NCBI GenBank assembly: GCA_031266255.1
Contig: JAISBK010000009.1
Location: 1 to 12,785 of the forward strand
From: Treponema sp.
GTDB lineage: Bacteria; Spirochaetota; Spirochaetia; Treponematales; Breznakiellaceae
DNA: 12,785 bases
Reading direction: 5' to 3'
This document shows, piece after piece, positions 5,173-12,785 of this stretch (the first letter of the stretch is position 1; the number at the start of each line of letters is the position of its first letter). The notes under the pieces were generated by a model that was not told where the DNA came from, did not search any database, and saw nothing but the letters and a program-made list of their open reading frames with translations. The translations under genes were made by a program, and so were the position numbers.

Positions 5173-6531
5173 ATGCTTATCATTAAAATCCTCATAGGCC
5201 TTCTGGGGCTTGGGGTTGTGGTGTTTGTCCACGAGTTAGGGCACTTCCTGGCGGCTCGACTGGTGGGTATTGATGTGGAAGCATTTTCCATAGGCTGGGG
5301 TAATCCAATTCTAAAGAAAAAAATTGGCGCAGTAGAATACCGGATCGGTATGTTCCCTATTGGAGGCTACTGTAAGATGCGGGGGGAAAATGAATTCCAG
5401 GAAGCCTATGAACAGGGACAGCAGGCTATTGCCCCGGTAAAAGGTACTTTCTTTGGGGTAAGTCCCTGGAGGCGTATCTTGGTGTCCTTTGCCGGGCCTT
5501 TTTTTAACCTGATCTTCGCGGTCTTGGCCCTTTCGGTCATTTGGGGGACTGGATTTGAAGTAAATACCCTGGAAAACAGAATTGTGTTGGCTTCCAGTAT
5601 CAGCCCAGAAGAGCAATACCCGGCAGATGAGGCAAACCTTAAAACCGGAGACCGGATCATCCAAATCAACGATCAGCCCGTTGTCACCTACCAAGATATA
5701 CAGGAAATTATTGCGGTCAATCCAGACAAGGATCTATCCATCCAGGTAGACCGGGAGGGGACGGTACTGCCTTTGCGTGTGCGTCCTCAGTTGGATAAGC
5801 GTACCGGGGCAGGAAAGATCGGGGTCTATTTCTGGGCTGATCCGATCGTAGCCTCGGTAAGCCCTGGCAGCCCTGCGGCTATAGGGGGTATCCGAAAGGG
5901 AGATCGGATTCTCCAGATAAACGGTACGGACTTACCCTATACCGTGGCCTTGCTCCCCATCATACGAACCCAACCCCCGATCCTATCCGTGAGGTTTGAA
6001 CGGGAAGGCCAACTCAAAGATACCGAGTTGGTCCTTTCCTATACCGAAGACGGTGGAACAGAACTGGGAATAAACTACCAAGTAGTCAGTTACCATACGC
6101 CCCAGCTTTCTCCTCTAGGAGCCCTGATCAAAGGTACTGAGGAAACCTGGAAGACCTTTGTGGTATCTGTCCGTAGTTTAGCCCTCCTTTTTAAGGGGAT
6201 TGATTTAACCCAGGCGGTGTCTGGTCCGGTGCGTATTACCTACATGATGGGGAATGTGGCCACTGAAGGGTTTGGGGAAAGTGTGAGTACCGGATTTCGT
6301 TCCATGGCCAGTTTCCTCTCCCTGATTTCTATTGCCCTCTGTGTGATGAACCTCCTGCCCCTGCCGATCTTGGACGGAGGGATGATCCTGCTTTTTATTA
6401 TTGAGGGGATTAAACGGAAACCCCTAAACCCTCGGGCAATCTATGTTTTCCAGACGGTTGGGGTAGTGCTCATTGTTGGTCTCATGGCATTTGCGGTTTT
6501 TGGGGATATTCTCTATCTGGTGCATCGCTGA
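5173..6531 (+). CDS. rseP: RseP-type site-2 intramembrane zinc metalloprotease with two PDZ domains
   Basis: A membrane-embedded protease that cuts transmembrane segments of substrates such as anti-sigma factors or leftover signal peptides. Predicted 452 residues. The zinc-binding HELGH is at residues 20-24 in the first membrane helix, and the second active-site motif NLLPLPILDGG is at 393-403, whose Asp401 is the third zinc ligand. A second hydrophobic segment lies near residues 100-125 (RRILVSFAGPFFNLIF). It is followed by two consecutive PDZ-like domains, about 135-205 (ANLKTGDRIIQINDQPV) and 210-290 (PAAIGGIRKGDRILQING). Last helices are around 380-448. GGAG at 5156-5159 is rather far from the ATG, so the start has a weak ribosome binding site and may depend on coupling to dxr. 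The stop overlaps the next start by one base (TGATG). Confidence 0.96.
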   Translation: MLIIKILIGLLGLGVVVFVHELGHFLAARLVGIDVEAFSIGWGNPILKKKIGAVEYRIGMFPIGGYCKMRGENEFQEAYEQGQQAIAPVKGTFFGVSPWRRILVSFAGPFFNLIFAVLALSVIWGTGFEVNTLENRIVLASSISPEEQYPADEANLKTGDRIIQINDQPVVTYQDIQEIIAVNPDKDLSIQVDREGTVLPLRVRPQLDKRTGAGKIGVYFWADPIVASVSPGSPAAIGGIRKGDRILQINGTDLPYTVALLPIIRTQPPILSVRFEREGQLKDTELVLSYTEDGGTELGINYQVVSYHTPQLSPLGALIKGTEETWKTFVVSVRSLALLFKGIDLTQAVSGPVRITYMMGNVATEGFGESVSTGFRSMASFLSLISIALCVMNLLPLPILDGGMILLFIIEGIKRKPLNPRAIYVFQTVGVVLIVGLMAFAVFGDILYLVHR

Positions 6532-8555
6532 TGAGCGTTATGGATCATAATACCGGTATCATCATCTGTGGACTAAGCCTCTTAAGTATCTTACCTGCAG
6601 CATCTTGTCTATCTGCCCAAATGCCCCCTTCACTTGAGAACCGGCAAGTAGTACCAGGCGGTCATCGGGGAACCGTGCATACGCTGATTTATGATGAACA
6701 AGGGCGGCTTCTCAGTGCTGGGGCTGATGGTTTTTTGGGGATATGGGATATCCAAAGCGCTACTGCAGCAGAGCGTTTTCAAGTAAGCCCCTATTCCATC
6801 ATTGCTATGGCCGCACGTCCTGGTACCTCTCAGGTCGGTTTGATAGAAAGGGACCCTATAGACCGGTACCGCATTGCGGTATGGGATTATGAGACCAAAC
6901 AAAATCTCTTTACCCTGGATTGTCGGTATCCAATCTCCTCTATTACCTATTCTGGAGGGGGCAATTTTTTGATCCTGATCCAACAAGGTAATCTGGGGGT
7001 ACAGTTTGTTCACGCGGAAACAGGAGCATTGCTGAAAGCTCCGGATACTACCAGTACCCTGAGTTTTGCCGCTACCGGTAGGTCGGAACGGACCATGATT
7101 GGGTATGCCCCTTTGGGGGTTCTCTCCTATTGGGATCTGGAATCAGGGAAGGAAATCCGGCATTTTACCGTACCGGATCGTATAGGGACGCCCCTTTTAT
7201 TCGGTAATAACCGTTTTATGGGGGGTATAGATCCAGAGGGCCTGGTGATTCTGGATGCGGTCTCGGGTACCATCATAACCCGGGAACGGAGTATTTCCCA
7301 AGGGAGGGTGTTTGCGCTGGGCGGAGAAGACCCTGAATTTATGTGTCTGGCCACAGGTCCTACGGTATCCCGGCTGTACCATTTTGCCATTGGGATGACC
7401 GGTAGGCTGGAGATTAAAAACCAATGGCCCGTGCCTCCAAACCTACCAGGGATTATGAGCGTCGCGAGTACTGCAGATGCCTTGGTCGTAGGTACCCTTG
7501 ATGGGGGGGTGTGGCTCGGTAAACAGGACGGAACCGTCGCCCTGATGGAAGTGCGAAATCAGGAACGGATCACCGAAGCTGCGGTAGGGGGCTCCTTCTT
7601 GGCTTTTCTCACCGAAGGGCAGGTCTTAGGGTTCATACCTTTGGATTATACGCAACTGCAAGATAGGGACGTCATCCCGCTGGAACCGAGTACGTACACC
7701 CGTTTATCCTCGGATACTGAGCGAGAAGGACCCGGTACCAAGGGTTTGTTATTGTGGCAGGAAACCGCTACTGGTTTGTTCCCGACAATCCGAACCCTGG
7801 AGAGCGATGCTCAGGGGGAAACCGTGGTTTTGAACCACGTGTCCCGGCGCTTTCCCCACCGTTCTGCAGTGCTTCGGGGAGAACAGGCGCTTTTTCTCGA
7901 TTCTGCCGGAAATATTACGGTTCTTTCTGCACGTACCGGGGAGCTGTTGTTTTCGTTTTCCTCTGAGGTTGCCCTGGACGCCACATTACTTAAAGATGGA
8001 AATATTCTCATCGGACAAAGTGTCGTTTCTGGAAACACCCCCTTCCTTATGGTGAATAGTAACACCGGGGAAACCCTACCCATCCCGTTTTCTGCTTCCG
8101 TGGGAGCCCGCGTGTATTGTGGAGAAAGCGGAATCCCCTATGGGGTAACGGTAGATGCTCAAGAAGGTCATTTGAGTACCACCATCACCATGCTCTCCCT
8201 GGTAAATCCTGCTCGTTCAACTCGGCTGGCAACCTATCCCGGAGAAGACACCAGTTTCAGTATTGCCGAATCCAAAGGGATCTTAGCGTCAACCCTGGGA
8301 AACGAAGGGGCTGTCCTCTATGGTGCAAAGGGCCCTACCCGCTTTGAACGGAGTCCAGGGCTTCCCCTGCGTCTCATTGAGGGGAGCCGCTATTATATTG
8401 TCCTGGATACCGAGGGTAATATCGCATGGCACGATCCAGAATCAGGAGCGCTCCTTGCCCTCTTCCGCCTGTATGAAAACGAATGGATCCTGGAAAAACC
8501 AGGAGCTTCACTCATCCGGGGACACCTATCTCTCCGGAGCACTCAGGCAGAATAG
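6531..8555 (+). CDS. Exported WD40-like beta-propeller protein, unknown function
   Basis: Predicted 674 residues starting in the overlap TGATG with the rseP stop, so its translation is probably coupled to rseP; no separate ribosome binding site is visible. The ATG three codons later (6540) is an alternative start. The N-terminus has a hydrophobic segment (about 9-24) and then LPAASC, which fits a relaxed spirochaetal lipobox at Cys26, or signal peptidase cleavage after LSA at 29. The n-region lacks Lys or Arg, which is unusual. Residues 44-73 are a canonical WD40 repeat (GH ... IWD), with further repeats ending in VWD (117-119) and YWD (200-202). Later blades are more divergent but keep the strand-turn pattern with Gly-rich turns, so one or two propellers are likely. 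No enzyme motif is seen. Placement after rseP suggests a periplasmic scaffold or an envelope-stress function, which is inference. Confidence 0.75.
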   Translation: MSVMDHNTGIIICGLSLLSILPAASCLSAQMPPSLENRQVVPGGHRGTVHTLIYDEQGRLLSAGADGFLGIWDIQSATAAERFQVSPYSIIAMAARPGTSQVGLIERDPIDRYRIAVWDYETKQNLFTLDCRYPISSITYSGGGNFLILIQQGNLGVQFVHAETGALLKAPDTTSTLSFAATGRSERTMIGYAPLGVLSYWDLESGKEIRHFTVPDRIGTPLLFGNNRFMGGIDPEGLVILDAVSGTIITRERSISQGRVFALGGEDPEFMCLATGPTVSRLYHFAIGMTGRLEIKNQWPVPPNLPGIMSVASTADALVVGTLDGGVWLGKQDGTVALMEVRNQERITEAAVGGSFLAFLTEGQVLGFIPLDYTQLQDRDVIPLEPSTYTRLSSDTEREGPGTKGLLLWQETATGLFPTIRTLESDAQGETVVLNHVSRRFPHRSAVLRGEQALFLDSAGNITVLSARTGELLFSFSSEVALDATLLKDGNILIGQSVVSGNTPFLMVNSNTGETLPIPFSASVGARVYCGESGIPYGVTVDAQEGHLSTTITMLSLVNPARSTRLATYPGEDTSFSIAESKGILASTLGNEGAVLYGAKGPTRFERSPGLPLRLIEGSRYYIVLDTEGNIAWHDPESGALLALFRLYENEWILEKPGASLIRGHLSLRSTQAE

Positions 8556-8566
8556 GCGGGCATCTT

Positions 8567-10333
8567 TCAATCACCTATGACGTGGCGTATGTCCTTTTTA
8601 ATGGCCTCAAGTTTCCGGGCAGCCTCTGCTTTTGCTGCGGGAAGGCCGTCGCTGCCCACCTCGGTACAGCAACTTGCATAAAACTTGATCTTAGGTTCAG
8701 TACCGCTGGGACGGACGCTCACTACGGTTCCATCCTGTAGGTAGAACTGCAGCACATCACTTGGGGGCAGGTCTACCGGATCTTGACGCGCTGGCTGTGC
8801 AGGGTATTTCCACACCAATTCCTGGATGTCCCTGATCTTTGCAACCTCAATGCCCCCCAGCGCTACCGGAGCTTGCTTCCGGTATGTCTCCATAATGCCC
8901 TGCATGATGGCCGGCCCTTCAGGACCTTGGAAGTATTTAGATATGCCCAGTTCTTGCCAGTATCCGTTGGTCAGATACAGTTCATCCAGCCTATCCAGGA
9001 GGCTCTTTCCCTTGCTCCGCCAGTACAGGGTCATCTCCGCGGTCATTGCCGCTGCAGAAACCCCATCCTTATCTCGCACCTCTGGTTCTACCAAATACCC
9101 ATAGCTCTCTTCAGTGCCGAAAACCACGGTAGGCGTACCAGCAGCTTCGCTTTTTCGCCATACATCGGCTATCCATTTAAAACCGGTGAGACATTCGATA
9201 CATACCGCACCGTAGGACGCGGCTACCCGCTGCTGCATCCCGGTGGTAACGATAGAGTTGACCATCGCGGTTTTGGGGGGCATATTCCCGGTTTCTTTTA
9301 AAGAAAGAAACATATAATCCGCCAACAGCGTCCCAAGCTGATTCCCGGTAACCAAGGTAAACCCGCCCGCGTTATTCGGTACGGCAATCCCCAAGCGATC
9401 CGCGTCAGGATCCGTAGCCATAACCACATCAGCACCCACCTGTTTGCCAAGTTTGAGGGCCAGTTCCAGAGCAGGGGCTTCTTCAGGATTAGGGAACGCC
9501 ACCGTGGGAAAATCGCCGTTTCCCTCCCGCTGTTCCGGTACGGTGATAACCTTGAGGCCCAAGCTCCCTAAGACCGACTCCACATGCATGGCTCCAGTAC
9601 CGTGCAGGGGGGTATAGACAATTTTGACTTCCGCGGCCTTTTCCTTAATAAGAGCCGGCCTAAACATACGGCTCCGTACCATGGCCTGATAGGGCTCATC
9701 AATTACCGTATCAATTATCTGTAACAGCCCCTGGCTAAGGGCTTCGGGTTTATCGATTTCCTTGATTACCGTAACCCGGTTTACCTCTTCGATGATTCCG
9801 GTATCATGGGGGGCTATCACCTGAGAGCCATCGTTCCAGTAGGCCTTGTACCCGTTGTATTGTGCAGGATTATGACTTGCAGTAACCACGATTCCGGTAT
9901 CGCAGCCTAATTGCCGTATGGCAAATGACAGTTCGGGGGTAGGCCGTAGGGAGGAGAAAAGGTATGCCTTGATATGATTAGCCGCGAATATCAGGGCGGC
10001 GGCCTCGGCAAACTCCTGAGCATAATGACGGCTATCAAAGGCAATGGCTGCGGAGAGGGTTCCTGCAGCAGCCTTATCAGGAAAAGCCTTCCGTACATAC
10101 GAGGCAAGGCCCTGGGTAGCACTTTTTACCACCAGGGTATTCATACGGTTATACCCACCGCCAATCACCCCGCGTAGTCCTCCGGTACCGAATTCTAAGT
10201 TCCTGAAGAACCGGTCTTCCAGTTCTTTCCAATCCTTTTGGGCTAAGAGCGTTTCGACTTCAGCCTTGAAATGAACATCCTTTTCTTTATGTATATAATC
10301 CTTCGCCTGAGCGAGGATGACCGCTTTATCCAT
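8567..10333 (-). CDS. pgcA: Alpha-D-phosphohexomutase (phosphoglucomutase / phosphomannomutase, PgcA type)
   Basis: Interconverts sugar 1- and 6-phosphates through a phosphoserine, linking glycolysis with glycogen or cell-envelope sugar nucleotides. Predicted 588 residues, close to Bacillus PgcA and the PGM2 group. Motifs in order: GTGGLRG (49-55), the phosphoserine loop TASHNP (151-156, Ser153), the Mg-binding DPDADR (308-313), the sugar-specificity loop GTEESYGY (406-413), and the phosphate-binding RPSGTEPK (541-548). The ATG at 10333 has GGAGG seven bases upstream, and a good promoter lies at 10363-10391. It is divergent from ppk. Its stop is only 11 bases from the stop of the propeller gene on the other strand. 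Glucose versus mannose versus ribose specificity cannot be settled from motifs, so the symbol is provisional. Confidence 0.93.
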   Translation of the reverse strand: MDKAVILAQAKDYIHKEKDVHFKAEVETLLAQKDWKELEDRFFRNLEFGTGGLRGVIGGGYNRMNTLVVKSATQGLASYVRKAFPDKAAAGTLSAAIAFDSRHYAQEFAEAAALIFAANHIKAYLFSSLRPTPELSFAIRQLGCDTGIVVTASHNPAQYNGYKAYWNDGSQVIAPHDTGIIEEVNRVTVIKEIDKPEALSQGLLQIIDTVIDEPYQAMVRSRMFRPALIKEKAAEVKIVYTPLHGTGAMHVESVLGSLGLKVITVPEQREGNGDFPTVAFPNPEEAPALELALKLGKQVGADVVMATDPDADRLGIAVPNNAGGFTLVTGNQLGTLLADYMFLSLKETGNMPPKTAMVNSIVTTGMQQRVAASYGAVCIECLTGFKWIADVWRKSEAAGTPTVVFGTEESYGYLVEPEVRDKDGVSAAAMTAEMTLYWRSKGKSLLDRLDELYLTNGYWQELGISKYFQGPEGPAIMQGIMETYRKQAPVALGGIEVAKIRDIQELVWKYPAQPARQDPVDLPPSDVLQFYLQDGTVVSVRPSGTEPKIKFYASCCTEVGSDGLPAAKAEAARKLEAIKKDIRHVIGD

Positions 10334-10362
10334 ATAAACGCCTCCGATTACGATATACCCTT

Positions 10363-10391
10363 AGTATAGGGAGCCTTGTCAGGATGGGCAA
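10363..10391 (-). promoter_or_regulatory. Sigma-70-like promoter of the phosphohexomutase gene
   Basis: On the minus strand a -35 box TTGCCC (10391-10386), a 17-base spacer and a -10 box TATACT (10368-10363). Transcription would begin near 10356, giving a leader of about 23 bases that holds the GGAGG ribosome binding site. The -35 box touches the left copy of a 20-bp imperfect repeat whose second copy forms the large inverted repeat. Confidence 0.65.
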
Positions 10392-10411
10392 GCATGCTAC
10401 TGGTTAAGCCG

Positions 10412-10445
10412 GCAATGCTCTGGTTAGCCGTAACCTGAGCATTGC
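10412..10445. promoter_or_regulatory. 34-bp near-perfect inverted repeat between divergent promoters; probable operator
   Basis: Left arm GCAATGCTC-T-GGTTA (10412-10426), loop GCCG (10427-10430), right arm TAACC-T-GAGCATTGC (10431-10445). Fourteen of fifteen positions pair, with one T-T mismatch. An imperfect direct copy of the left arm and loop (GCATGCTACTGGTTAAGCCG) precedes it at about 10392-10411 and reaches the phosphohexomutase -35 box. The element lies upstream of both divergent genes, with no T-run on either side, so protein binding fits better than termination. Confidence 0.5.
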
Positions 10446-10479
10446 TGAGGATAAACGCATAGAATTTGTCCATGCTTTG

Positions 10480-10488
10480 TGGTATACT
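10480..10488 (+). promoter_or_regulatory. Extended -10 promoter element of ppk
   Basis: TGGTATACT combines the extended -10 dinucleotide TG with the box TATACT (10483-10488). No good -35 box is found at 16-18 bases. Transcription would start near 10495, only about eight bases before the ppk ATG, leaving almost no leader. Confidence 0.45.
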
Positions 10489-10502
10489 AGATAAAAAAGA
10501 AA

Positions 10503-12662
10503 ATGGAACAAGCGGTATCTAATAATCACGTTTTTTTGAATCGAGAGCTTTCTTGGATAGATTTTAACGAGCGGGTCCTTGAAGAGGGGCTTAGACAGGA
10601 TATGCTTCCCCTGGATAGGTTTAAGTATTTGTCTATTGTCTCCTCTAACTTTGATGAATTTTTCATGATTCGAGTAGCAGCCATGAAACGGGCGTATCAG
10701 GGACGTACCGGCGGCTCCCCTCCGGATCCGGCAGGTCTGAGTTATGAAGATCAGCTCAAAGTAGGAATAGCCAAGATCCGTTCCATAATCCACCGGCAAT
10801 ATACCTGCCTTGAAGAAGAGATCTTTCCTGCTCTGGCTCAAGGAGGCTTGGAACTCCTGCGCCCTAAGGTCTATACGCCCTTTCATTGGGATTACCTAAG
10901 CTCTCTTTTTATGCGAGAAATTTATCCCCTCCTCACTCCCTTACGGATCAAGGATAGCGAAGCCCTGCCTTCCATTGAAAGTTTCTGGCTCTACGGGGCC
11001 TTTCTTCTTGCACCAGAACGTGGGGAGGAAAGTGCCGGCATTGACCGGATCTCCATTATCCAGATTCCCCCTGTCCTGGATAGGATCATCTGGCTGCCGC
11101 AGCACCGGCAGACCAATGAAGTTACCTCTGAGGAGAAAAGTGCCTGGGCGCTCCTTGAAGATCTGGTGCTGTGCTTTGGGGCTGCGCTCTATCCCGGTTA
11201 CCAGGTTAAGGAACAGATGCTCTTTACGATTAACCGGGATGCGGATTTTTCGGTAGATGAAAAGCGGGATGAAGACTTTATTGAAGCTATGGAAGAGGTT
11301 CTGGAGAGCCGGGGAAAGTCCATGGCAGTGCGGATGGTTTTTTCACCGGGGAGCCAACGGCTTAAAGGTGAGTTGGCCCGCCGCCTGTTATTGGATGAAG
11401 AGGATCTCTATGAGGTGAGCGGTCCGCTGAATCTCGGGGGCCTCTGGGAACTGGTCAAGGCTCCGGGATTTGATCAACTCAGGGAAAATCCCTGGAGCAT
11501 CTATGAAAACCCTGCGTTCACCGACGTTTCTTTGGATCTATCCCTCTGGGACCGGATACGCCAGAAAGATGTGCTGCTGCACCTCCCCTACCAGTCCTTT
11601 GATCCGGTGATCCGTTTTTTTCAGACTGCTGCGTACGATCCTCAGGTTATTTCCATTAAAACCGCGCTCTATCGAACCAGCGGTCATTCTCCTATCGTGA
11701 AAGCCCTGGAAGAGGCTGCCCTCAAGGGAAAACAGGTAACTGCGGTGGTTGAACTTAAAGCCCGGTTTGATGAAGAACGAAATATTTCTTGGGCAAACCG
11801 GCTGGAGAAGGCCGGGGTTATTGTGATCTACGGACTGTCCCAGCTCAAGGTACATGCTAAGGTTTCTCTGGTTATCCGCCGGGAACATGACCGGATTAAA
11901 CGGTACGTCCACCTTTCCACCGGGAATTATAATGACAAGACCGCCAAGCTCTACGAAGACATCGGTCTCTTTACTGCCCGGGATGAAATTGCCTTTGATG
12001 CCGGACTGCTGTTCAACATGATTACCGGTTATTCGGAGATTCAATCCATGCAGAAATTGGTGATCGCTCCCACGAGCCTGAAGCATCGCCTCTTGGATCT
12101 CATCGACCGGGAAACCAAACGATCAAACCAGGATTACCCCGGCAGGATCATGGTCAAGATGAATGCTCTGGCAGATATTGATATGATCCAGGCCTTGTAC
12201 CGGGCCTCTGCAGCCGGGGTTAAGGTCTTGCTCAATATCCGGGGGATCTGCATGCTGGTTCCTGGTTTGCCGGGATTATCAGAGCATATCCGGGTGGTAA
12301 GCATTATTGATCATTACCTAGAACATTCCCGGATTTTTTATTTTGCCAACGGCGGTGCTGAGGAGTTGTTTCTTTCCAGCGCAGACTGGATGCCCCGGAA
12401 TCTAGAACGGCGGGTGGAACTCATGTTTCCGGTGCTGCAGGAAGACCTGAGACGGCAAGTGCTGGCGATCCTGGAAGCCTATTTTCAGGACAACTGCCAG
12501 GCCTGGATCCTCGGAAGCGATGGGGTATGGAGGCGACCCCTTAGCGGGGAGAAGCCCTACCGGGTCCAGACGGCCCTGCTTGCCCATGCCCGGGAAATTG
12601 CAGAGCATCCCTGGGCTAGCCGGGAAGAATTCATCGTGCGCCGCAGCCCTCCTGGGGAATAG
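10503..12662 (+). CDS. ppk: Polyphosphate kinase 1
   Basis: Polymerises the gamma-phosphate of ATP into inorganic polyphosphate, reversibly, through a phosphohistidine; usually a membrane-associated oligomer. Predicted 719 residues, normal for PPK1. The N-terminal signature FLNRELSWIDFNERVLEEG (11-29) and SNFDEFFMIRVAA (48-60) define the first domain. The two phospholipase-D-like catalytic domains follow: IKTALYRT (385-392), the autophosphorylated His451 in KVHAK (449-453), YVHLSTGNYN (468-477), and the second conserved His608 in EHSRIFYF (607-614) with SSADWMPRNLERR (625-637). All key residues are present. The ATG at 10503 is the only sensible start, because an in-frame TAG lies at 10488-10490 and the protein aligns from here with known PPK starts. 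It has no clear Shine-Dalgarno sequence. It is divergent from the phosphohexomutase gene. Confidence 0.97.
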   Translation: MEQAVSNNHVFLNRELSWIDFNERVLEEGLRQDMLPLDRFKYLSIVSSNFDEFFMIRVAAMKRAYQGRTGGSPPDPAGLSYEDQLKVGIAKIRSIIHRQYTCLEEEIFPALAQGGLELLRPKVYTPFHWDYLSSLFMREIYPLLTPLRIKDSEALPSIESFWLYGAFLLAPERGEESAGIDRISIIQIPPVLDRIIWLPQHRQTNEVTSEEKSAWALLEDLVLCFGAALYPGYQVKEQMLFTINRDADFSVDEKRDEDFIEAMEEVLESRGKSMAVRMVFSPGSQRLKGELARRLLLDEEDLYEVSGPLNLGGLWELVKAPGFDQLRENPWSIYENPAFTDVSLDLSLWDRIRQKDVLLHLPYQSFDPVIRFFQTAAYDPQVISIKTALYRTSGHSPIVKALEEAALKGKQVTAVVELKARFDEERNISWANRLEKAGVIVIYGLSQLKVHAKVSLVIRREHDRIKRYVHLSTGNYNDKTAKLYEDIGLFTARDEIAFDAGLLFNMITGYSEIQSMQKLVIAPTSLKHRLLDLIDRETKRSNQDYPGRIMVKMNALADIDMIQALYRASAAGVKVLLNIRGICMLVPGLPGLSEHIRVVSIIDHYLEHSRIFYFANGGAEELFLSSADWMPRNLERRVELMFPVLQEDLRRQVLAILEAYFQDNCQAWILGSDGVWRRPLSGEKPYRVQTALLAHAREIAEHPWASREEFIVRRSPPGE

Positions 12663-12757
12663 CCTCGATCCCGCACATCGTTCTGTATTAACTCAAGTTT
12701 TTACCTATGCTCTCATAGTCCTAAGCTATCCCGAAATGGGAAAAACGGTTAGATTTT
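12663..12757. other. Intergenic region after ppk; small hairpins only
   Basis: A 5-base stem CTATG/CATAG around CTCT (12705-12718) and a 4-base stem TCCC/GGGA around GAAAT (about 12729-12741) are visible, but neither is followed by a T-run. No convincing terminator or promoter is seen. Confidence 0.3.
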
Positions 12758-12770
12758 AGGAGGTGATCCA
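12758..12770 (+). promoter_or_regulatory. Extended Shine-Dalgarno sequence of the next gene
   Basis: AGGAGGTGATCCA is 13 consecutive bases complementary to the near-universal 3' end of 16S rRNA (TGGATCACCTCCT). Most genes use four to six of these. The core GGAGG is 13 bases from the ATG at 12777, longer than usual, but the complementarity extends towards the start. Confidence 0.6.
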
Positions 12771-12776
12771 CAAAGT

Positions 12777-12785
12777 ATGATGGTT
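12777..12785 (+). CDS. Start of an unidentified gene, cut by the window end
   Basis: Only the first three codons (ATG ATG GTT) are visible after the extended ribosome binding site. The second ATG at 12780 is an equally possible start. Nothing can be said about the product. Confidence 0.4.

Noticed and set aside
4864..5694. Minus-strand frames of 120-130 codons antisense to dxr and rseP
   Set aside because: Overlap clearly conserved coding sequence and lack start signals.
8783..9301. A 172-codon plus-strand open frame inside the phosphohexomutase gene
   Set aside because: It is fully antisense to conserved mutase motifs, has Cys/Pro/Arg-rich non-protein-like composition and no ribosome binding site.
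10412..10445. The large inverted repeat as an intrinsic terminator
   Set aside because: It lies upstream of both flanking genes and no T-run follows on either strand.
10404..10886. A 160-codon minus-strand frame spanning the ppk start and the intergenic region
   Set aside because: Most of it is antisense to the conserved N-terminus of PPK and the sequence looks like no protein family; no start signals.
11538..12086. A 182-codon minus-strand open frame inside ppk
   Set aside because: Antisense to the catalytic core of PPK1, including the active His; typical shadow of a strongly biased gene.
12758..12770. The 3' end of a 16S rRNA gene on the minus strand
   Set aside because: The match covers only 13 bases; the sequence beyond it does not continue as 16S rRNA, and an ATG follows as expected for a ribosome binding site.

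Overview
The window looks like part of a spirochaete chromosome, most likely Treponema or a close relative. That assignment is an inference. It rests on the dxr-rseP pair, on the general look of the proteins, and on an integron-like block of cassettes, which is known from treponemes (Treponema denticola carries a chromosomal integron). No rRNA, tRNA or complete marker gene is present to confirm it.

Positions 1-3300 form an AT-rich accessory region with four plus-strand genes: the C-terminal part of a DHA3-type MFS exporter, a small VbhA-like antitoxin without a visible toxin, a PAP2-superfamily membrane protein with altered active-site motifs, and a small exported DUF2147 protein. The three gaps between these genes each end in the same module, AGYCGRAAN immediately followed by RTTAKGC, at 1116-1131, 1448-1463 and 2528-2543. 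Two of these sites share 16 identical bases just before it. One-gene units, each followed by a structured repeat ending in a GTTRRRY-like box, are the layout of an integron gene-cassette array. No integrase lies in the window, so this would be a piece of an array or an integrase-less cluster. Two of the cassettes appear to carry their own sigma-70-like promoter just after the preceding site. The right edge is marked by a decayed IS4-type transposase fragment (3028-3165).

From 3310 the content changes to housekeeping genes. A minus-strand methylated-DNA-cysteine methyltransferase (ogt type) diverges from dxr (MEP isoprenoid pathway). After dxr come rseP (site-2 intramembrane protease) and a WD40/beta-propeller exported protein whose start codon overlaps the rseP stop. 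dxr, rseP and the propeller gene probably form one operon. The uppS-cdsA genes that often precede dxr in bacteria are absent here, consistent with a rearrangement at the accessory-region border.

The propeller gene converges, with only 11 bases between stops, on a minus-strand alpha-phosphohexomutase (phosphoglucomutase/phosphomannomutase). That gene is divergent from ppk (polyphosphate kinase 1). The 169-bp gap between them holds a good minus-strand promoter, a plus-strand extended -10 box very close to the ppk start, and between them a 34-bp near-perfect inverted repeat that looks like a shared operator. After ppk the window ends at the first codons of another gene preceded by a 13-base match to the complement of the 16S rRNA 3' end.
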